Below, piece by piece: positions 9,666-24,600 of a stretch of 64,000 nt of DNA. Made by a program: the position numbers and the translations under genes. Each line of letters begins with the position of its first letter. Positions within the stretch are counted from its first letter, which is position 1. The DNA comes from Schizochytrium sp. TIO01 (Eukaryota > Sar > Bigyra > Thraustochytrida > Thraustochytriidae): the NCBI GenBank assembly GCA_004764695.1, contig SMSO01000034.1:1443501-1507500 (forward strand), read 5' to 3'. A model generated the notes under the pieces. It did not search any database. It saw nothing but the letters and a program-made list of their open reading frames with translations, and was not told the origin of the DNA.

Positions 9666-11637
9666 CCCTAGCTAGGTACCGCTGCTGGTAGTGACCTGAG
9701 AAAGTACTAAGTAGGTAGAACTTAACTAAGTAACTATTGCATGTCTCGATTTCTTACTGGAATTACTTGTAGCTCTGCTGCCTCCTGGCACGCACTCTAT
9801 GCATGTCCAGTACGGAGAGACTAGCTAGCACGGCCTGCGACAAGTTTGAGCGTACTGGCATACTCCAGCTAAGACTTCTACGACTTCTTCAGTATTGCGT
9901 TTCGAGCAAGTGACGCTGGTGTTTAATTATCAACTATCCCCCAAAGCACAATAACTTCTAACCAGCAGCAGCTGAAAAGCCCTTCTCTAGAGATGAATTG
10001 GTACCTAGTAGGTGTCAAACTTCGATATCTCGATGGTTATTTTGCCAAATGGAAACTTCATTATTTGGTCGCCTCTAACATGTGTTTATGTATAGACCAA
10101 CCATGGTTGTATCATATCACATCAATGCTCGAAAGATTAGTGCGTAATTAATTCATGAATGGACGCATACTCTCATACGTCGAGGACTATGGCGAAACGT
10201 CTTTGAGCGCTCACAGCTTAAGCCATCCCAATGTGCACTATGTTACGCAGCATTCTCAATTGCCGAGATGAGGCTCTACAATCGAACGCCACACCTGCTT
10301 TTGCAGTTCGCATTGGTCGTCGGTCACGGCGCCCAAGCTGCTGATGATTGATATCAATGCCTTGCGAAAGCTTTCAACCTCCACCAAAGGCAGCGCTCAT
10401 TTTGTAGGGCTTTGGCCATCGAGCTCCAGCTCTCCCACAGCAGTACGTGCACTCTTGTTCTCGACAACGAGAACACATTGAATGTCGGTGACGATAGGAA
10501 ACACAACTCAACGTACCATCCTCCCACAGAAGTTTATCAGAGCGAGCGCAAGAACTCCAACGAGTTCGTCACCATCTGCGCAGACGATCGCAGCTTTCTC
10601 TGGGTAAGAACTCGCAGGCAAACTTGCAGACAAGCAACCTCGTGGGAGACCAAGCCAAGGCTTGAGAACGCGGCAGCGGCAGCAGCGGTCAGACTTGTCG
10701 TCGTGGTTCAGGATTGGAGAGGACCAATTTGATGTAAGGGGTGCTTCGTTTCAGTCTTGATGAACTAACTCTGAGGAAAGCATGGATTGCTCGTAATAAA
10801 ACGAGCATGCTAACGGACTTTGGACACGCATTTGCTGTAGCTTGGTTCGGAAAGGGCGAACGGAGCACACGAAGCAGCTCGACCTTCCTTGTTCTGGTTT
10901 CTTTGTTTGTCTGTAATCGACGAAAGCACCACCGCCGATTTTATAGATTTTAAGGCACGTGAAGAAAGAAGAAAACTACGCTGCTGGATATGGCTAGCGT
11001 GGCGTGGAAGAGTTTACAGCCTGAGATCAAGATCGGTAGAGAAACCACCCACTGCCAGCGGCGGTGCCGAAGGGGACCAGGCACGGGGTCTTGGGCCCAG
11101 CTCGATTGCAGTCTCAAGAATACTAAGCTTTATTGTCTTCTTCGTTCCTGATCCGTCTAAGATTGATTATCTTTTATATAATACCTTCAACAGAAAATAA
11201 AACAAATTGAAAAAAATTGTCCACCAGCGAATAGGGGTTATATACCCTAAACTATAGCACTCGCCTGGCTCGGGTCCCTTCCTTTAAGTGTGGCCTTCCA
11301 CAATCTCTTCAGAATAGGTGAGTCAGAGTTTCACTCTTCTACTTTCATTGACCTCTGACAAGAAAACTCAGGCCCTCTGAAGCAGAGGAAGGGGTCTGAG
11401 AAAGAACTGCCGTCCTCAAGCGCGACTGGTCTGGCCTGGATATAGAGCAAGAGGAAGGAAACCCTGCGGTCTTTAAGGGGACTCTGGAGATATTCTGTAC
11501 TTCGAGTTCGCCTGCGAATGCTAACAGGAAATTTGGCAATTCCAATGCTCGCTTCTTCAGCGCCATTTCATTTCATGCTGCGTATTCTGTGTTTGATATT
11601 CGCGACAAGGGCGTTCTCGGCCGCCGTGTCGATATCT

Positions 11638-12006
11638 TCAGTCGAAGGAATCAGTCTGTGTCAACCGTCTCGTAACTAGCTGGTTATCGACCTCGACGTT
11701 GCTCTCGACACCTGTGGTTATTGATCTGAGCTTTTGCAGAAAATGCGACGCTTGTGGAGCTCGCTTGGCCGCCATGAATTCACCATCTGAAGGACTCCGT
11801 TTCGTTTCGTCAATGGGATTTCTTTCTCTAGGGAGCCCGTGAAGATTGCAGTCGTTTACAAGCTCAAGGCGAGCAGCCCTATTCGCCACAAAAGAGAACA
11901 TGGCGGAGCCTCGCGCATCGAGGCACGAAGAGAACAAGGAAATGGCTTCGTAATTGTCCTCGTTTTCATATGTGCAGAGTGCCAAAGAAGCACATTGAAA
12001 CTTCAC
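11638..12006 (-). CDS. uncertain reading frame, unknown product
   Basis: A 122-codon ATG frame on the minus strand, preceded 6 bases upstream by another minus-strand frame (12012-12296, 94 codons) and followed by a third (11345-11566, 73 codons). The predicted peptide is mixed in composition with alternating polar and hydrophobic segments, and no domain was recognised. The three frames could be exons of one gene, but no GT-AG pairs that keep the frame were found. The giant gene starts 600 bases away on the opposite strand, so this could also be its upstream region. Confidence 0.18.
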   Translation of the reverse strand: MKFQCASLALCTYENEDNYEAISLFSSCLDARGSAMFSFVANRAARLELVNDCNLHGLPRERNPIDETKRSPSDGEFMAAKRAPQASHFLQKLRSITTGVESNVEVDNQLVTRRLTQTDSFD

Positions 12007-12605
12007 AGCGGCTAGATGTAGCTTCGCTCAGATTGTCGCAAGTTGTCGCTGTACCACCAGTGATGGAGTAAACCCGATCTGTAACTGGAATGCCTTTCCG
12101 TCACAAGGTTTTGTGCGTTAAGTAGTCTCTGCAATTCCAGGTAAGATTTCCTCTTTCTGTAAACCAAGCAATCAAAACAAACAACGCCGAGCACATATTT
12201 ACATCCCGTTGCACAACTATAAAGTTGGTTATTCTCTAGAGTATGGTCGGTGATTGCAAACCTTTGAAAGGTTGCTTTGTCGTTCGAAGACCCCATGAAC
12301 GAACCGAATGCCCTTTCACTTTCTTTACGTCGCTTTGGTCTCTGTTTCGATGATGGACGATCTTATGACTTCTAAAACTCATGAGAAAGGAAGAAGGAAT
12401 TAGTTTTATTCCTTTTCGTGATCGTGATCATTGTAAGAGTAATTTATCATGAACTTTAATTAGGCCTTATAAACAAATAAACAAATAAACAAATTAAGAA
12501 GAAAGAAGAAAGAAGAATGATGATGATAATAATTGAGGTAAGAGACAGAAAACCTGGCAAACAAAGCATCATTTCGTCAATGCGCGGAGGCTGCAGCGAC
12601 GCAGG

Positions 12606-15600
12606 ATGTCGGGTCCCGAGCGGCGGCGCCCTCGCGTGAGTAGTGGAGGCTCAGGACCGTCGGGCCTTGGGTCTCGTAGCAACGTATGGGCTGCGTCGCA
12701 GGCTTCCAACGGCCGCGGGGACCCGGACTGGCGCATCGATGCCAACCCTGACAACGACAGCACTGACAAGAACGACAACAACGAACTCAATAATGAATTC
12801 AACGATAAAGAAAGAACTGCCATTGGCGGCGGAAATAATGGAACTCAAGGTCGACGAGGAGCTTACGCAGCTTCGAAACGCAATAGTAGTCACCGAAACG
12901 GGTACCGGGGCGGTCCTGAAGAAATTGCAAACCTTGAAATGAGGCAAGGGGATTTTTTCGAAGAGGATGCAGATCGTGACATTCAATATCGTGACGAAAT
13001 GTACAACGAGATCGATGGCCTTGAAAATCATGAGGATGATGAAGACGATGCAGGCATGCCTTGGACGCAGGTTCCTGAAAATAGCGGTGCTCGAAGGCGC
13101 AAAGATCGAGGTGGTCTTCAGATGTTACTGCACGACGACGACATCCAATCTATACCGACCTCTGTCTCGCCATCAGTAGCCAGCTCTTCTGTGCAAAGTC
13201 TATTTCGTAGGAACGCCTATAGCAACTACAATGGTAACAGTAACTACAGCGGCAGCAACTACAATCGGAGTGGCAAAAACTACAACAACAGCGGTGGGAG
13301 TAGCAGCAATAATAGCGGCGGACGTGGCAGTAGTGTGCTTTCGAAGAAAAACTCGAGGCTAGCGCAGGAACTTTCTATGAGCAGAAACCTAGACTCGAGA
13401 AGACTTCATGATAGCTGGGCTCACTCTTCGTCTTCCATGGGGTCATCAAGACCGTCACTTTATTCAAACTCCTCTCAAGGCTTCTTGCAAAAGTCCTGGG
13501 GGGTCCTGAGGGGGTCAAAACATCCACCATCATCAGGAGGCACTCATAGTCAATCCCAAACAGCGAGTACAACTACAAGGTCCTGGTCGGCTTCAGTGCC
13601 CACAATGATTCTTGTCGGTGTGATCTCTGTGTATGGAGTGTTGTCAGTGTTTGTAAATTTAGGCTTTAGGCTTTTAGGAATTCAACTACCGATGTTGCTT
13701 GCGCCGATTCTCCTCATTGTTATTTCTGGAATTATATTAGCGCGCCCTGGCACTTTGGCGTCGCTGCTTTGTACAGGTATCAACCTGGTGGCACAAAGGG
13801 CAATTGGGCTAAACACACGCGCTGAAATTGGCCGCATCGATCTTCTTCGCCGCCGCATCGATGGCATGGGTATTTACTGGGAGGATGTTTCAATCGTTGA
13901 AATTGAGGAGATCTCATTGCAGTTTACATCTCGAGCGATGCACGAATTTCATGGCCCGACTAGACCATTACTGACCCTCATGGTGAGTGGCGTTCATATT
14001 AACATGTTACATGCCCTGATTGAAGCGTTCTTAAACTCCGGAGCCGTATCAATGAGTTCAAAACAGCAAACTGGACAACAGTCGCCATCTTCTATGGACT
14101 CAACAGCAGGTCCTTCTGCAGGACCTGGGTCGCCAGCTCCGCCTAGTAATCTGCCAAGTACAAATATTAATAGCAGGGGCTCTGCTGGGCAACAAGGAGG
14201 GTCTAATAGTCAGGCCACTTCTGAACAGCAGTTCTTGCGCCAAAAGCAACAAAAGAAGCTTGAGAATCAACAGAAGCTTTTTGGACGAATCGTGTGGATT
14301 AGTGGCTTCTTGGTTGCAGAAGTTGATCGAGTAAATCTTCGATTTATCTCGAGTGATGTCAACTTTGATCTTCAGGCTCATAATCTACTACTTTCATGCT
14401 CGAAGCGAATTGTTTCTGGCCACAAAGACTCGCAGAAAACGGAAAGGTATTCTTCTGGTAGTAGAGGTATTGAAATTGGCGGAGCAAGCATGAACACTAA
14501 TCCTAAAACACCCGATAGTAGTTTTGCGTGGACTGCAAATGAACTGTTGACAATTGCTGAAACGAGACTCACAATGGGGAAGTTTTCTATTGACGTGGGT
14601 TGTGGCTTGAATGCTACCCCAATTTTCAATTTAGATGGCCTTTGTATTGAGGCAGGAGTTGCACACTCCTCAGAGAGTGGGTCTCACCCAGTCTGTGCAT
14701 GCCTTTCAGGCTCAAAACAGAATGTAGGAAACCGCGCCTCACTCCCCAATGGAGGGTTTTTAATTCACAATCTCTCAATAGGGGCAAATGAAATTGACTT
14801 GTTAGCCTCTCATAATCTTGTGGCAGCGCTTCGTGTGGTTATTGGTCTTCAGAAAAAGTCTCATATTAATCATTTGCCGCATGATGGTGGAAGAAACCAC
14901 TTCATGCCAGATGCTTCTGAATCAGCCACTGCTCCACTTGATACACAGGAGGACCTGGCTACAATGTCCGCAGAACGTCGCATTGAGCTTTCGCGCAAAG
15001 AGCGTTTGCCAGGCTTGCGTAAGTCGCGCACTTCTTCAGAACTTTCAGAGGATACTGCTATGAGTGAGCTCTCGATCGATTCCGCAGGCTGGGAGTGTGA
15101 AAGGTGCCGTTTTTATAACCAGCCTTTAGATCTGGTATGCACAGTTTGCAAAATGCCGTCTGATTCTGACGCTGCAAATACTGAGTCTTCTGAAGCACAC
15201 GCAGGCGTAGCTCAGGCACCCAAGGCAAAGTCTCGATCTGCAACCTTGGAACCTCAGGAATTCGGAGCCTCAAAGAAAAGGCCTTCCAATATTCAAGACA
15301 AATCTAGGAGACCTGTTCCAGGCACTCTCGCAATGGATGATTTTCTCCAAGTACATGGTGATGACAATATTGAGGAGGATGAAAAGGACGAAGAGGAAGA
15401 CGAAGAAGATGAGGAGGAGGAAGAGGACTCTCCAGGTAGTATGTCCCACAAACCCAAGGAAGCAGTCAGGTCAGCCCCGGAGGTAATCTTGCAGAGTTTG
15501 CTGCGGAAACTTCCCACTCTTTGCGAGGTCCAAATCTCGACGCTTCTTTTCGCTGTTCAGGGCGAACGTGCATCACAAACGATAGGTGGCGGGGCCATCT

Positions 15601-18600
15601 TGCACTGTCAAGTCCAAGGACAACTAGCTATAACCCAAGCCAAACCTCCTCCTGGTATATATGAAGAATCTCAAAAGCTTGTTTCAAGATCGATTGTGCT
15701 GAATTCACGCATACAGCACTTGACCGGTGCTGTGCTCCCATGCTCATTTGAACGCATTGCAGCAAACCAAATTTCAATGCGAGAAAGCAGAAACTTTATG
15801 CTACTTCCCGAACTAAGAAAGCATACTTTCTTGCAAGTTCGAGATATTGAAACACGTTTCACAGCTGATATTAATGTCACCAAAGGTAACCGTAATGATC
15901 CGTCTTTAAAAGATACGTCGACCTCTCCTCCAAAATCTACACGAGGTGATGACCGTAGCGACATCTCGAGTGATGACATTGAAGGTATAGACGTCTCGAA
16001 AAGGGACAGTAGCTCAGCTTCTGAAGATAACAGTGACGAAGAGGATGAAACTCTCAATGCTGGTGAAAGGGGCAGTCTAGGCACCCTAAATAAAGAGCCT
16101 GGTCGTGCATGGAGTTGTCCAATTTGCAACAACCGCAACACAGGTTCTGATCAAGTTTGTGGGCTATGCCAAGAACCATACGACGCAGTTGTTGTTCGTC
16201 CAGCATCTTGGTTTGACATGTCTCCTATTTCTGGGGGCGCATTAAAAACTGCGCAAAATGATCATCATCATGATACTTCTATTCGTGTAGAGCTTCATGT
16301 CCGCCAACCAGAAGTCCAGGCCAGCTTAACTGCGTTTGAATGCCTAACAAATCTAAAAGGTGCCTTGACACAAGTAGATGATGATGAGGATGACGAGGAT
16401 GACGAGGATGGTAATGATTACGATGATGCGGACGAATTAGAACCCGGAACGATCTTACATTCAGGCCGCGGGACAACGAAGGGGGGTGAAACCCCCAAAG
16501 CTAGCCAACCAGCAGTCGTCATAGGTCACGGCATGGCGGAAGACGACTCTACCGAGATTCAACCCAGCAAGCCCGTGCCGAAAAAATCTGCATTTACTCC
16601 TTGGATGTCAGAAGTTATTGGTGTCTCTTTTACTAGGACTGTCCGCTTGCACTTCGAGGTGAGTGAAGCATCTTGCAGAGTGCTTCCAATGACGCCAGTT
16701 TCCTCGCGTAAGTCTGTTAACATGGGCACAACTATTAGTGCTACACAGGTTACGGCAGAACTGCACAAGATTACCTTTAAAATTAAACTTGATCATGCTA
16801 TACCACCCGCACTTGCAGCGCTTGCATTGCGTAACGCTCGCAATGCTCGTAAGTCTGGCAAGCCTTTGACTGGTCAAAAACATGGAGTCCAAGTCATGTT
16901 CGGTGCGTCAGACATTTCTATAGGCCCCATGTCAATTTGGCAAGTATTTACAGCTCGCGAAGCAAAGTACAGGGCCAATGAAGTTAGTCAGTGGAGCACA
17001 CAAGTTCCTATCGGTAATGTGGATCTAGATGAGAGCAAACGAAGATCTCGACTTGTTCATGTGTCAGGACCAATTTCCACAAATGTTCGGCTTCAATGGG
17101 AGAAGTCTGCTTCAGGTCCACGTTTAGCAGCTGTGAAAGTTCTCGGGTCAGATCCAGGCGTCCGGATCAACCTTCATGGCGCTTCTGTGTTGCGTATTCT
17201 TGCGCTTGTCTATGATTACTCAAATGAATATTTGCGTTGCTTTAAAACGCAACTCCAGCCAACTCATGTTGGTCGTGGGAACACTAATTTTCCTCAACAC
17301 ACGCGAAAGGAGAATCAGCCTAAAGGACCTCGAGCTGCTGTTGCGTCATCTACAGGGCCGACAGCTTCCGCTATAAAGCAAGCCCAGTTTTTGACGGCAC
17401 TCAAAACTAAACTCCAAGTTTCAATTACCTTTAAAAAGCTGTCTGTTGCAGTCCATGCTGTTGATAGTCTTACAAATACAAGGCACGCGTTTCGTCTATC
17501 ACTGCCTGAACTTTCCATTGACGCCTGCGGAGACAAGCCAATCAAACTTCGGTTGCGGAAAACAACGGGTTCACTTGCAACCAGCACGAATACAAGCTCC
17601 ATGGGTACATACAATCCATTTTTCAAGTGCAGCAAGATCTCGCTCGACATAATATTCGGGAAGTCCGAAATTGCAAATGTGCCCCTTACTACTTTGGATA
17701 TGAAGATGTACCTTGTTCAAGTGACACAAGGGCCAGATATCCAGTTCGGTCTTGCATTGCAGGCCTTGCTTCGTCAGCGCAAAGCTTTGCGCCAAGGGCT
17801 CAGAGATCTAGCAGCTCGTCGCGTTATTCTGAAGTCTTCATCTGCAAGGAGCTCACCTACAAACATGAGTCAACATCAACCTAACAGTGCTACAAGCACA
17901 TATTCCCCGCTAACAGGAGTTAGCTCCCCTACGGGCTATGCCTCTGGCGTCAATAGCGTTTTTGCAGCAAGTTTCGACCCGTCAAAGCCATTGTTTGTGT
18001 CTCCAAAAGTTGATACGCGCAAAACAGTACAGCAAAGCTCAAGTGCGAAGAAAGGGTCGCACCGGCAGATCCATATCAAACTGCAAGTGGACGAGCTGCT
18101 GCTACGCTTCTTGCACGATGAAGACAGTTTCGTTGAAGATCCAAGACTCGAAAAGTATCGGCCATCAAAGAACAGCACTGCAAAGTCAATTCCGCCTTAT
18201 ATTGGTTATATTTGCCTTGAAAAGACATCGATCGGTTTAGAATGGGATAGTGTTGAGCACTCAAAAGAAGGACTAATTGATTTAGTGTGGGCATTTGATG
18301 ATTGTTCAAGTGACACAATTCCACGAGCAGCACATGCCCACGGATTTTCTTTTGCTCTGGGAGCACGGATTTTCCAGTTCGACGTTTCACACTCTCTCTT
18401 TCAGCTGCGCAATCATAAACGCCCCCTTGCAGAGGCATGGTCTCTCTCTGTCGCTCGGCCCTGCACCATTGTGCTAGCAGAACTCCGAGGTACGTCTGCA
18501 TGCATCTCAACTGTAGATGTTGTTCTCAGCGAGGCCTTCCCTGGTATTTTTTCTCATGATGTTACTCTTGAGCCGCAAACTATGCTTGATTCAATGTCTC

Positions 18601-21600
18601 TTCACCCATACGGAGTCCTTTTCAAGGACCTCCCGCGAGCTGCTGTACCTTTGAAGACCTACTACGATGTGGATCTTGTATGCGCCCAGCTGAATGTAGC
18701 CTATGGAGAATGTCTTTCTGCAACTTTGCGTGCCTTCGATGTTGCATTCTCCAGAATGCTGCCGAAGTCATCTGACAAGCGCTCGCCGAGATTAGGATTC
18801 TGGGACAAGCTGCGTTACCTTTTTCATGGCCTGCTTAACATCCATGCAAAACGTGCAAGCGTTCGTCTACTTACGTTGTCTCCATGGCATGGTGACACTG
18901 GTCTTTTGATCTCAGGCAATGATCTTCAATTGAGGAACCTGCGTGAAATCCATGAGAAGCCTGGCAGCCACTTGCGGAAGGGAAGGCGCGGTATTGATGA
19001 TTCTAGAAAGAGGCTTGCGAAGCACCAGTCTAATAGCCGATCTATGGCATCAGATGGTTCAGCACGGGATGTCATGGACTGGAACTCTTTCTTTGTACCA
19101 ATGTCAAGGCATGGATCTATTCGCTCACGGAACCACAGTACAGGTTCCACTGGTCGAGATTCTTTTGAAACAGCAACTTTGAATAATTCTGACACTGGTA
19201 CTGGTGATGGCAATAATATGGGCCAGAATGTTCCCATTGCTAGAGAGTGGGAAATAACTAGCCACCAATTTGTACTGAGCGCAATTCGTAATGACCGTGC
19301 AAACAAAGTTTTGCAAACTACCCTTCTCACAGCGCCTCGTACGCGATTACATGTTTCGTTTCGATGGGGCCAGAACTCTACTCTTGATCACTATGTACAG
19401 CTTATGCATGCGCCTGATGCTCGGCCGTGGAATATTGACGACATGTATGCGGACTTTCGCTCAGATGGTTTAGATCTTGGTCTCAAATTTGAATTCGGTG
19501 TTGCAGCGCGGGTGGATCATGGAGGCAAACACGAAACACCGCCAGGAAGCCCAAGTATAGGCTTGCAGTATACCGGTGAGGTGGTTTCCCCACCAAGACT
19601 GAATCCCACGCCTGAAAACAGGGCTGATGACGACGATGACGACGATGATGCTTCAGATACTCTATATCCTACAGTAACCTTGTGTTGGAGCTCATATCCG
19701 TATCTCTGCGAAATTCGCCGCGCTTTTGCTCCTCTGGGGCCATCTCGTACACCACCAGAAAAGGCAACCTTTGCAAGGCTGTTAACCCGTCTCCGTATCG
19801 GTATCTTGGCTGACCGTCCACGCGTTTTGTGGTGGGAGGAACCTCACTCTGAGGCTGCTTTGTTTCTTGCTGCAGACTCTGTAGTGACCAGGATTGAGTA
19901 CATTCGCCCTCCAGACGAAGGAATTGATTGGGCTCCACCTTGTGGATACCCCCCCAAATGGAAGCAACACGCACTTTTGGTTCAATGCTCGATGGTACAA
20001 AGCCATTTCATCCCAAGAGCCATGCCATACCTTTCCATGGCTGACTCCGCAATTCTTCTAGAGGAAAGAACTTATGTTGATGCGACCGGTTGCGGCTGGA
20101 GATTCTCAAACACCTTCCCCCCTCCACCGATGGCGACTTTGGAAGCAATGAGCTCATCTTCCAAGGATGAAGACAATCCGGCCCAGAAGCTCCCAGCCTC
20201 TGAGCCATGGGTCATGACCCCTGCTATCATGCTGACCGCTGGTCAGTGGCAACAGATGCAGGCTTCAATGAAAACCAGAGAATCCATGACTTCCCAAGAC
20301 TCATTTTATACGTTTAATGATGAGGACCCGGGAGATGACTCTGTTTTTACAATTCGTATGGACGAAGTGCGGCTTCGATGGGCTATGAGTATCCGCGATG
20401 CGCTCTTCATGGTTGTTGGGAGTGTAATGTTTGCGTTTCGACTGCAGTCAAAGGTCGACGAAAGACTTCGAGAAGAAGCATTTCTTGCTGCAGATTCTCA
20501 AGCGCTTCTGCTGCTCGCGAAACATAAACAAAAACAATTGAAAGGAAATCTTCCTTCTGATGATCAAGTAAGTACGGACTCTGTCATCATTCGGGAGAGT
20601 TCTACCTCGCTACAGGGGGATGACAATTCGGCTCCGGAAGGCCAGCAAGATGTAGAAGCGGCACAACGTAAGGCTCAGTTTGACGGGCACTTCTTTGGTC
20701 CCTTAGTAGACTTTGAAGATGCATTTGCGCCAGAGAAGCCCCCGAGTGCTTTCATGGCTGATTTGTTGCGCAGAAGCGATCGTGCTTTGAATGGGCGTAA
20801 ATATAAGGCACCAACGGCTTATGTAGAGCATTGGGTTCATGATGAGCAGTCTCTTCGCCTGGAACAAGAAACCACTGGGAAAGACTCCGGTGATGATTCC
20901 TCCGGGAAGGATGTTCCAGGAAACGCGTCCAATGATGTCTCTGAAGGAAACCTTTTTAATGACGCTAGCGGAAGCTTTCCAGATGATGACATGGGAGCAC
21001 AAGGTCATGACGATGCCCAAAGCACGACGACTTCTGAGGCTCATGGAGAGGAAGCAGGACAACTGGAGTTCCTTGTCAAACTACGCTGGGGCCAGGTATT
21101 TCTGCGTGCTGATTCCGACGCCGCTTTTGTGACAGGAGAAGTTGCTACTATTCGTACTTTCAAGAGCCTCATGCAATGTTTTGAGCGCCTGACAAATACT
21201 GAAATGCCAGGGTTTGAGATGATACGAAAAGAAGTCGACGTCCAGGTACGTGGAGCACAGGTCTTCACACTCACGTCAGAACACGCTGAGGAACGTCGAG
21301 AGCGCTGTACTCCTTGGGTCGATTTGCGACGCAATTACGAGTCTCTCTGCTTTACCGATACTTTGCAAGATTATGCATTCTGTTTTCATGTAGATGATGA
21401 GTTCCGATTGGGCTCTGAATATGAGTCTGAAGATACTATCGCACGAACAACTTCCCATCATCGCCGAAATGTAGATACTTTGGGTGGATCGGGGAAGGGC
21501 AAGGGCTCAATCGATCACAGACCAGCCCTTGAGCGAATGAATTTCTCTATTCGTGAGCTTTCCTATGCGATTGTTCCTCCCGAGTCCGCAGCACAGGCTA

Positions 21601-24600
21601 AACAGTACTCCCCAAGTGATGCTCGAGTTCCTAAAGGCAGGTTTCTTCTAAATTTACCTAGTCTCAATATCAATCTGGACTCGCGTTCCTTTTTTGATAT
21701 TTTGGGTGTTATCCGCAAATTATTGCTTGTTATGCCTTCTCCAGATTACACAGCTCTACTGAAAAAGGCTAATGTTCGCGATGAGAAGTCCCACCCAAGC
21801 CACAGTCGTGGAGAATCTGGAGACTGGGAAGACTCTTTCGGTGATCTCGATATGGATGGAGATTTTGAAGATAGTGATTCTGACCTTGGACAACCAATTC
21901 ACAAAGTTCAAGCGTTACTTGGAGATGATTTTGTGGATGATGATATTACACCCAGTGATTTAGATTCATTGGTGGAAGATGCATCTACAACCGATTCCGT
22001 TGATGCAAGGCCTCACGGCGCAGCACACTCACGCTCAAGGTCCGTTGAGCTTCCGTCTGAGAAGCGACGAGTACATCATAAGCCAACGCAAAGTGAGGTT
22101 GGTGTAATCGGTCTTGACGCTGGAGATTTGGCAGCTATTCAACGTGAAGCACAACATATCCGCACTGGCTCAAAGGGTTCATTTTCGGGTCGTTCGTCAC
22201 AGATGCGAAGAGGACAGACGTTTGTGGGAAATATCTCCTCTCGATTAAGGCCACGCGCTCGTGCAAATACTGGCTCTGCTGCGGCTTCTGTTGCAGGATC
22301 GGTTGGGAGCCACAATTCAGGGCGAAATCGCCGGGAGTCAATTATAGGTGGCAAGCAGCTGTTGTCCGAAGCGGAGGCTGAACTGATGAGTAGCAACAAT
22401 AGTTTTGGGGTGCTAAAAAAGATAATTGAGCGACTTCTTGGTGCACGCACTGTTGAGGAGAAGGCGCGCGAATCGGAGCTGGTCTATTCCATTGGTGAAG
22501 CCAACATTTATCTTGTAGAGGACGGAAACCCACCGAATTCAGGAGGGACTCAGCAACGTAAGGACGAAAGCCAAGGTGGTAAAGTAGAGTTCAGTCGGGT
22601 GATGATGCAGATATTTAACTTGCGTGGATCCCATACTTTTGCTAATGATGGGTCAACTCGTGTACAAATTTCTCTAGGCGACTTGCTTGTATCCGACATA
22701 ATGCAAGCGAACTGCAGTTTCCGCGATATTTTGCGAGGTTATGTCGTCAGTTCAGGATCAAATGATTCCTCGCGTGTTCCACTCTTACGTGTTGATGCAA
22801 AAACACAACCACATTTTATTGTTGGAGATTATAAGGTCAACGTCTATGAAATGCTTCAAGTACTCATTTACCCTGGTGCACCTTCATATCGCCTGGCTGT
22901 TCATTTGACTTACGACGCTGCAACATTTTTCATGCGCTTTTTTCAATCAGAGGCTGATGAAGATTTTAGTGACGACACAGCCCTTATCCTTGCGCCCACT
23001 AAGGTTTCCTCCACAGAAACACATTCATCGTCGTCCGATCATAAGCTTGGCTTGCAAGATGATCTCACAAGCATCGGCACCAGTGGAAATCCTGGAGGAG
23101 TGCCACGATCTCGAGGTGGAAGTCTTTCCGACGAGGCTGTCGAACTTGCTCTATTGGCCGGTCCCCAAGACACTGGAGCGCCTCAACCACAACGAATCAT
23201 TCGTAGCGGCTATATTTTGAAGCGTGGGCGTAACGACATCTCCTGGGCTGCTGGCCGAGTTCGACGCAACTTTTGTCAGCTAAAGGTTGTTCGGACTGAA
23301 GGGGGCGACGGGCACCAAGTCGTTTTGGAATATTACCGCTCAGAGTTAGAAACCCGCCTGAGATTACCTCCAAGGGGAACAGTTTATTTGAAAGATGTTG
23401 TGGTTCTAGATTTTTCTCAAGATCTGGGCGCTCCAAAGCATGCTCTGGATATGATTGTCCAGTCTTCAGCCGCTGTGTCACGAGGTCGCGCGGATCCAGA
23501 CGCTTTAGCACGTACAATAACCTATACATTTTCGCCTGATTTAAGCGGGCGGCGTAATCGTACAGCACATCCAAATGTTGCTTCTGCTGAGTGGATTGCT
23601 GCTATGCGGCCATTTGTTCGTAAGAATGTTCTCGGCGATGACATCACCAAGGTACTAAAGGACGAATCTCATCGTCAGACATTTGATGATATTACATCAC
23701 ATGCTTTGAAGCTCTTTGTTAGTCATGCACAGAGGCGTGCGGCTGCGGCAACTGTTAGCGCGCAACGTCGGGAGAATCAGTCGAAGGCACTCATTGAGTA
23801 CGGTCTTGCTAGACCAGATGTTCGTATGGCCTCGAATGAAGGAATTCCGCTAGAAATGTTGCGTGATTCAAAACAGTACGAATTATTTCTCACACAGAAT
23901 CGGGCCAAGCGGTATCTTCTCTCTAAGAGACGTGCTTCTGCGATGGGTCTGCTTGACAGTGACACAATTCGCATGCATTCTGGAGAGCTAGTTGATTTAG
24001 TTTACATGAAATACATGAGGACTTCGGGCCTTTATATCTCTGTTGCACTGCAAGGGTTCCCTTACTTTGGCAAATTGAATAATAAAAGAGCAGAATGTGC
24101 AGCGATTAAGCTGCACTTCCGGCTTTTCACCTGGCAAAAGTTTTTTGGCTTCATGCGCCAAAGACTGACACGTAGTTTGATCAAATCCCTGATGTTTACT
24201 GGCGCGGCGGGAGCACGTAATCGAGAGCGTAATATGATGCGCGAAGCTGCCGAACAAGCTGGTCGTGAAGCTCTCGCTAAAGAATTCAACGAGGAGCGTG
24301 CTAAAGCAGGAGCTGCGGTGAAAGCGTCTGCTAACGCCAAGGCAGCGACGTCTGCGAGCAGTAGTCACGGTGGAAGCTCTGATCGAGCAGCTTCGACTGG
24401 TCGGAAGTTACCTAGCCGACAACAGGTAAAAGAAATTTTTACGAAGAAACTAAGTTCAGGATCTAAATCCCCAAATTCTGCTGATGCAACGGTGGGGACT
24501 AATCGGAGTGTAACGAGCCCAAATTCTGCGAGCTCGACAAGTGAACCGCAACATCGACGAAACCTACGTATATCTATTGGCATTAAGACCCCATCGATAT

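Larger units (their letters stand above)
6447..12605. other. long intergenic region, no confident gene
   Basis: About 6 kb between the sulfatase start and the giant lipid-transfer gene. From 6.5 to 10.1 kb it is AT-rich and shows only short frames. Between about 10.15 and 12.3 kb GC content rises and several frames are unusually open on both strands, for example the minus-strand frames at 11638-12006 and 12012-12296. None matches a known family, and no splice model joined them without breaking a frame. An intron-split gene, a pseudogene or chance are all possible. Confidence 0.45.

Noticed and set aside
10256-10510. In-frame TGA codons as selenocysteine
   Set aside because: No selenoprotein family was recognised and no SECIS-like hairpin was identified; decay or chance is simpler.
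15293-15517. Minus-strand frame with a long poly-Ser tract
   Set aside because: It is the complement of the acidic Glu/Asp run of the giant lipid-transfer protein.
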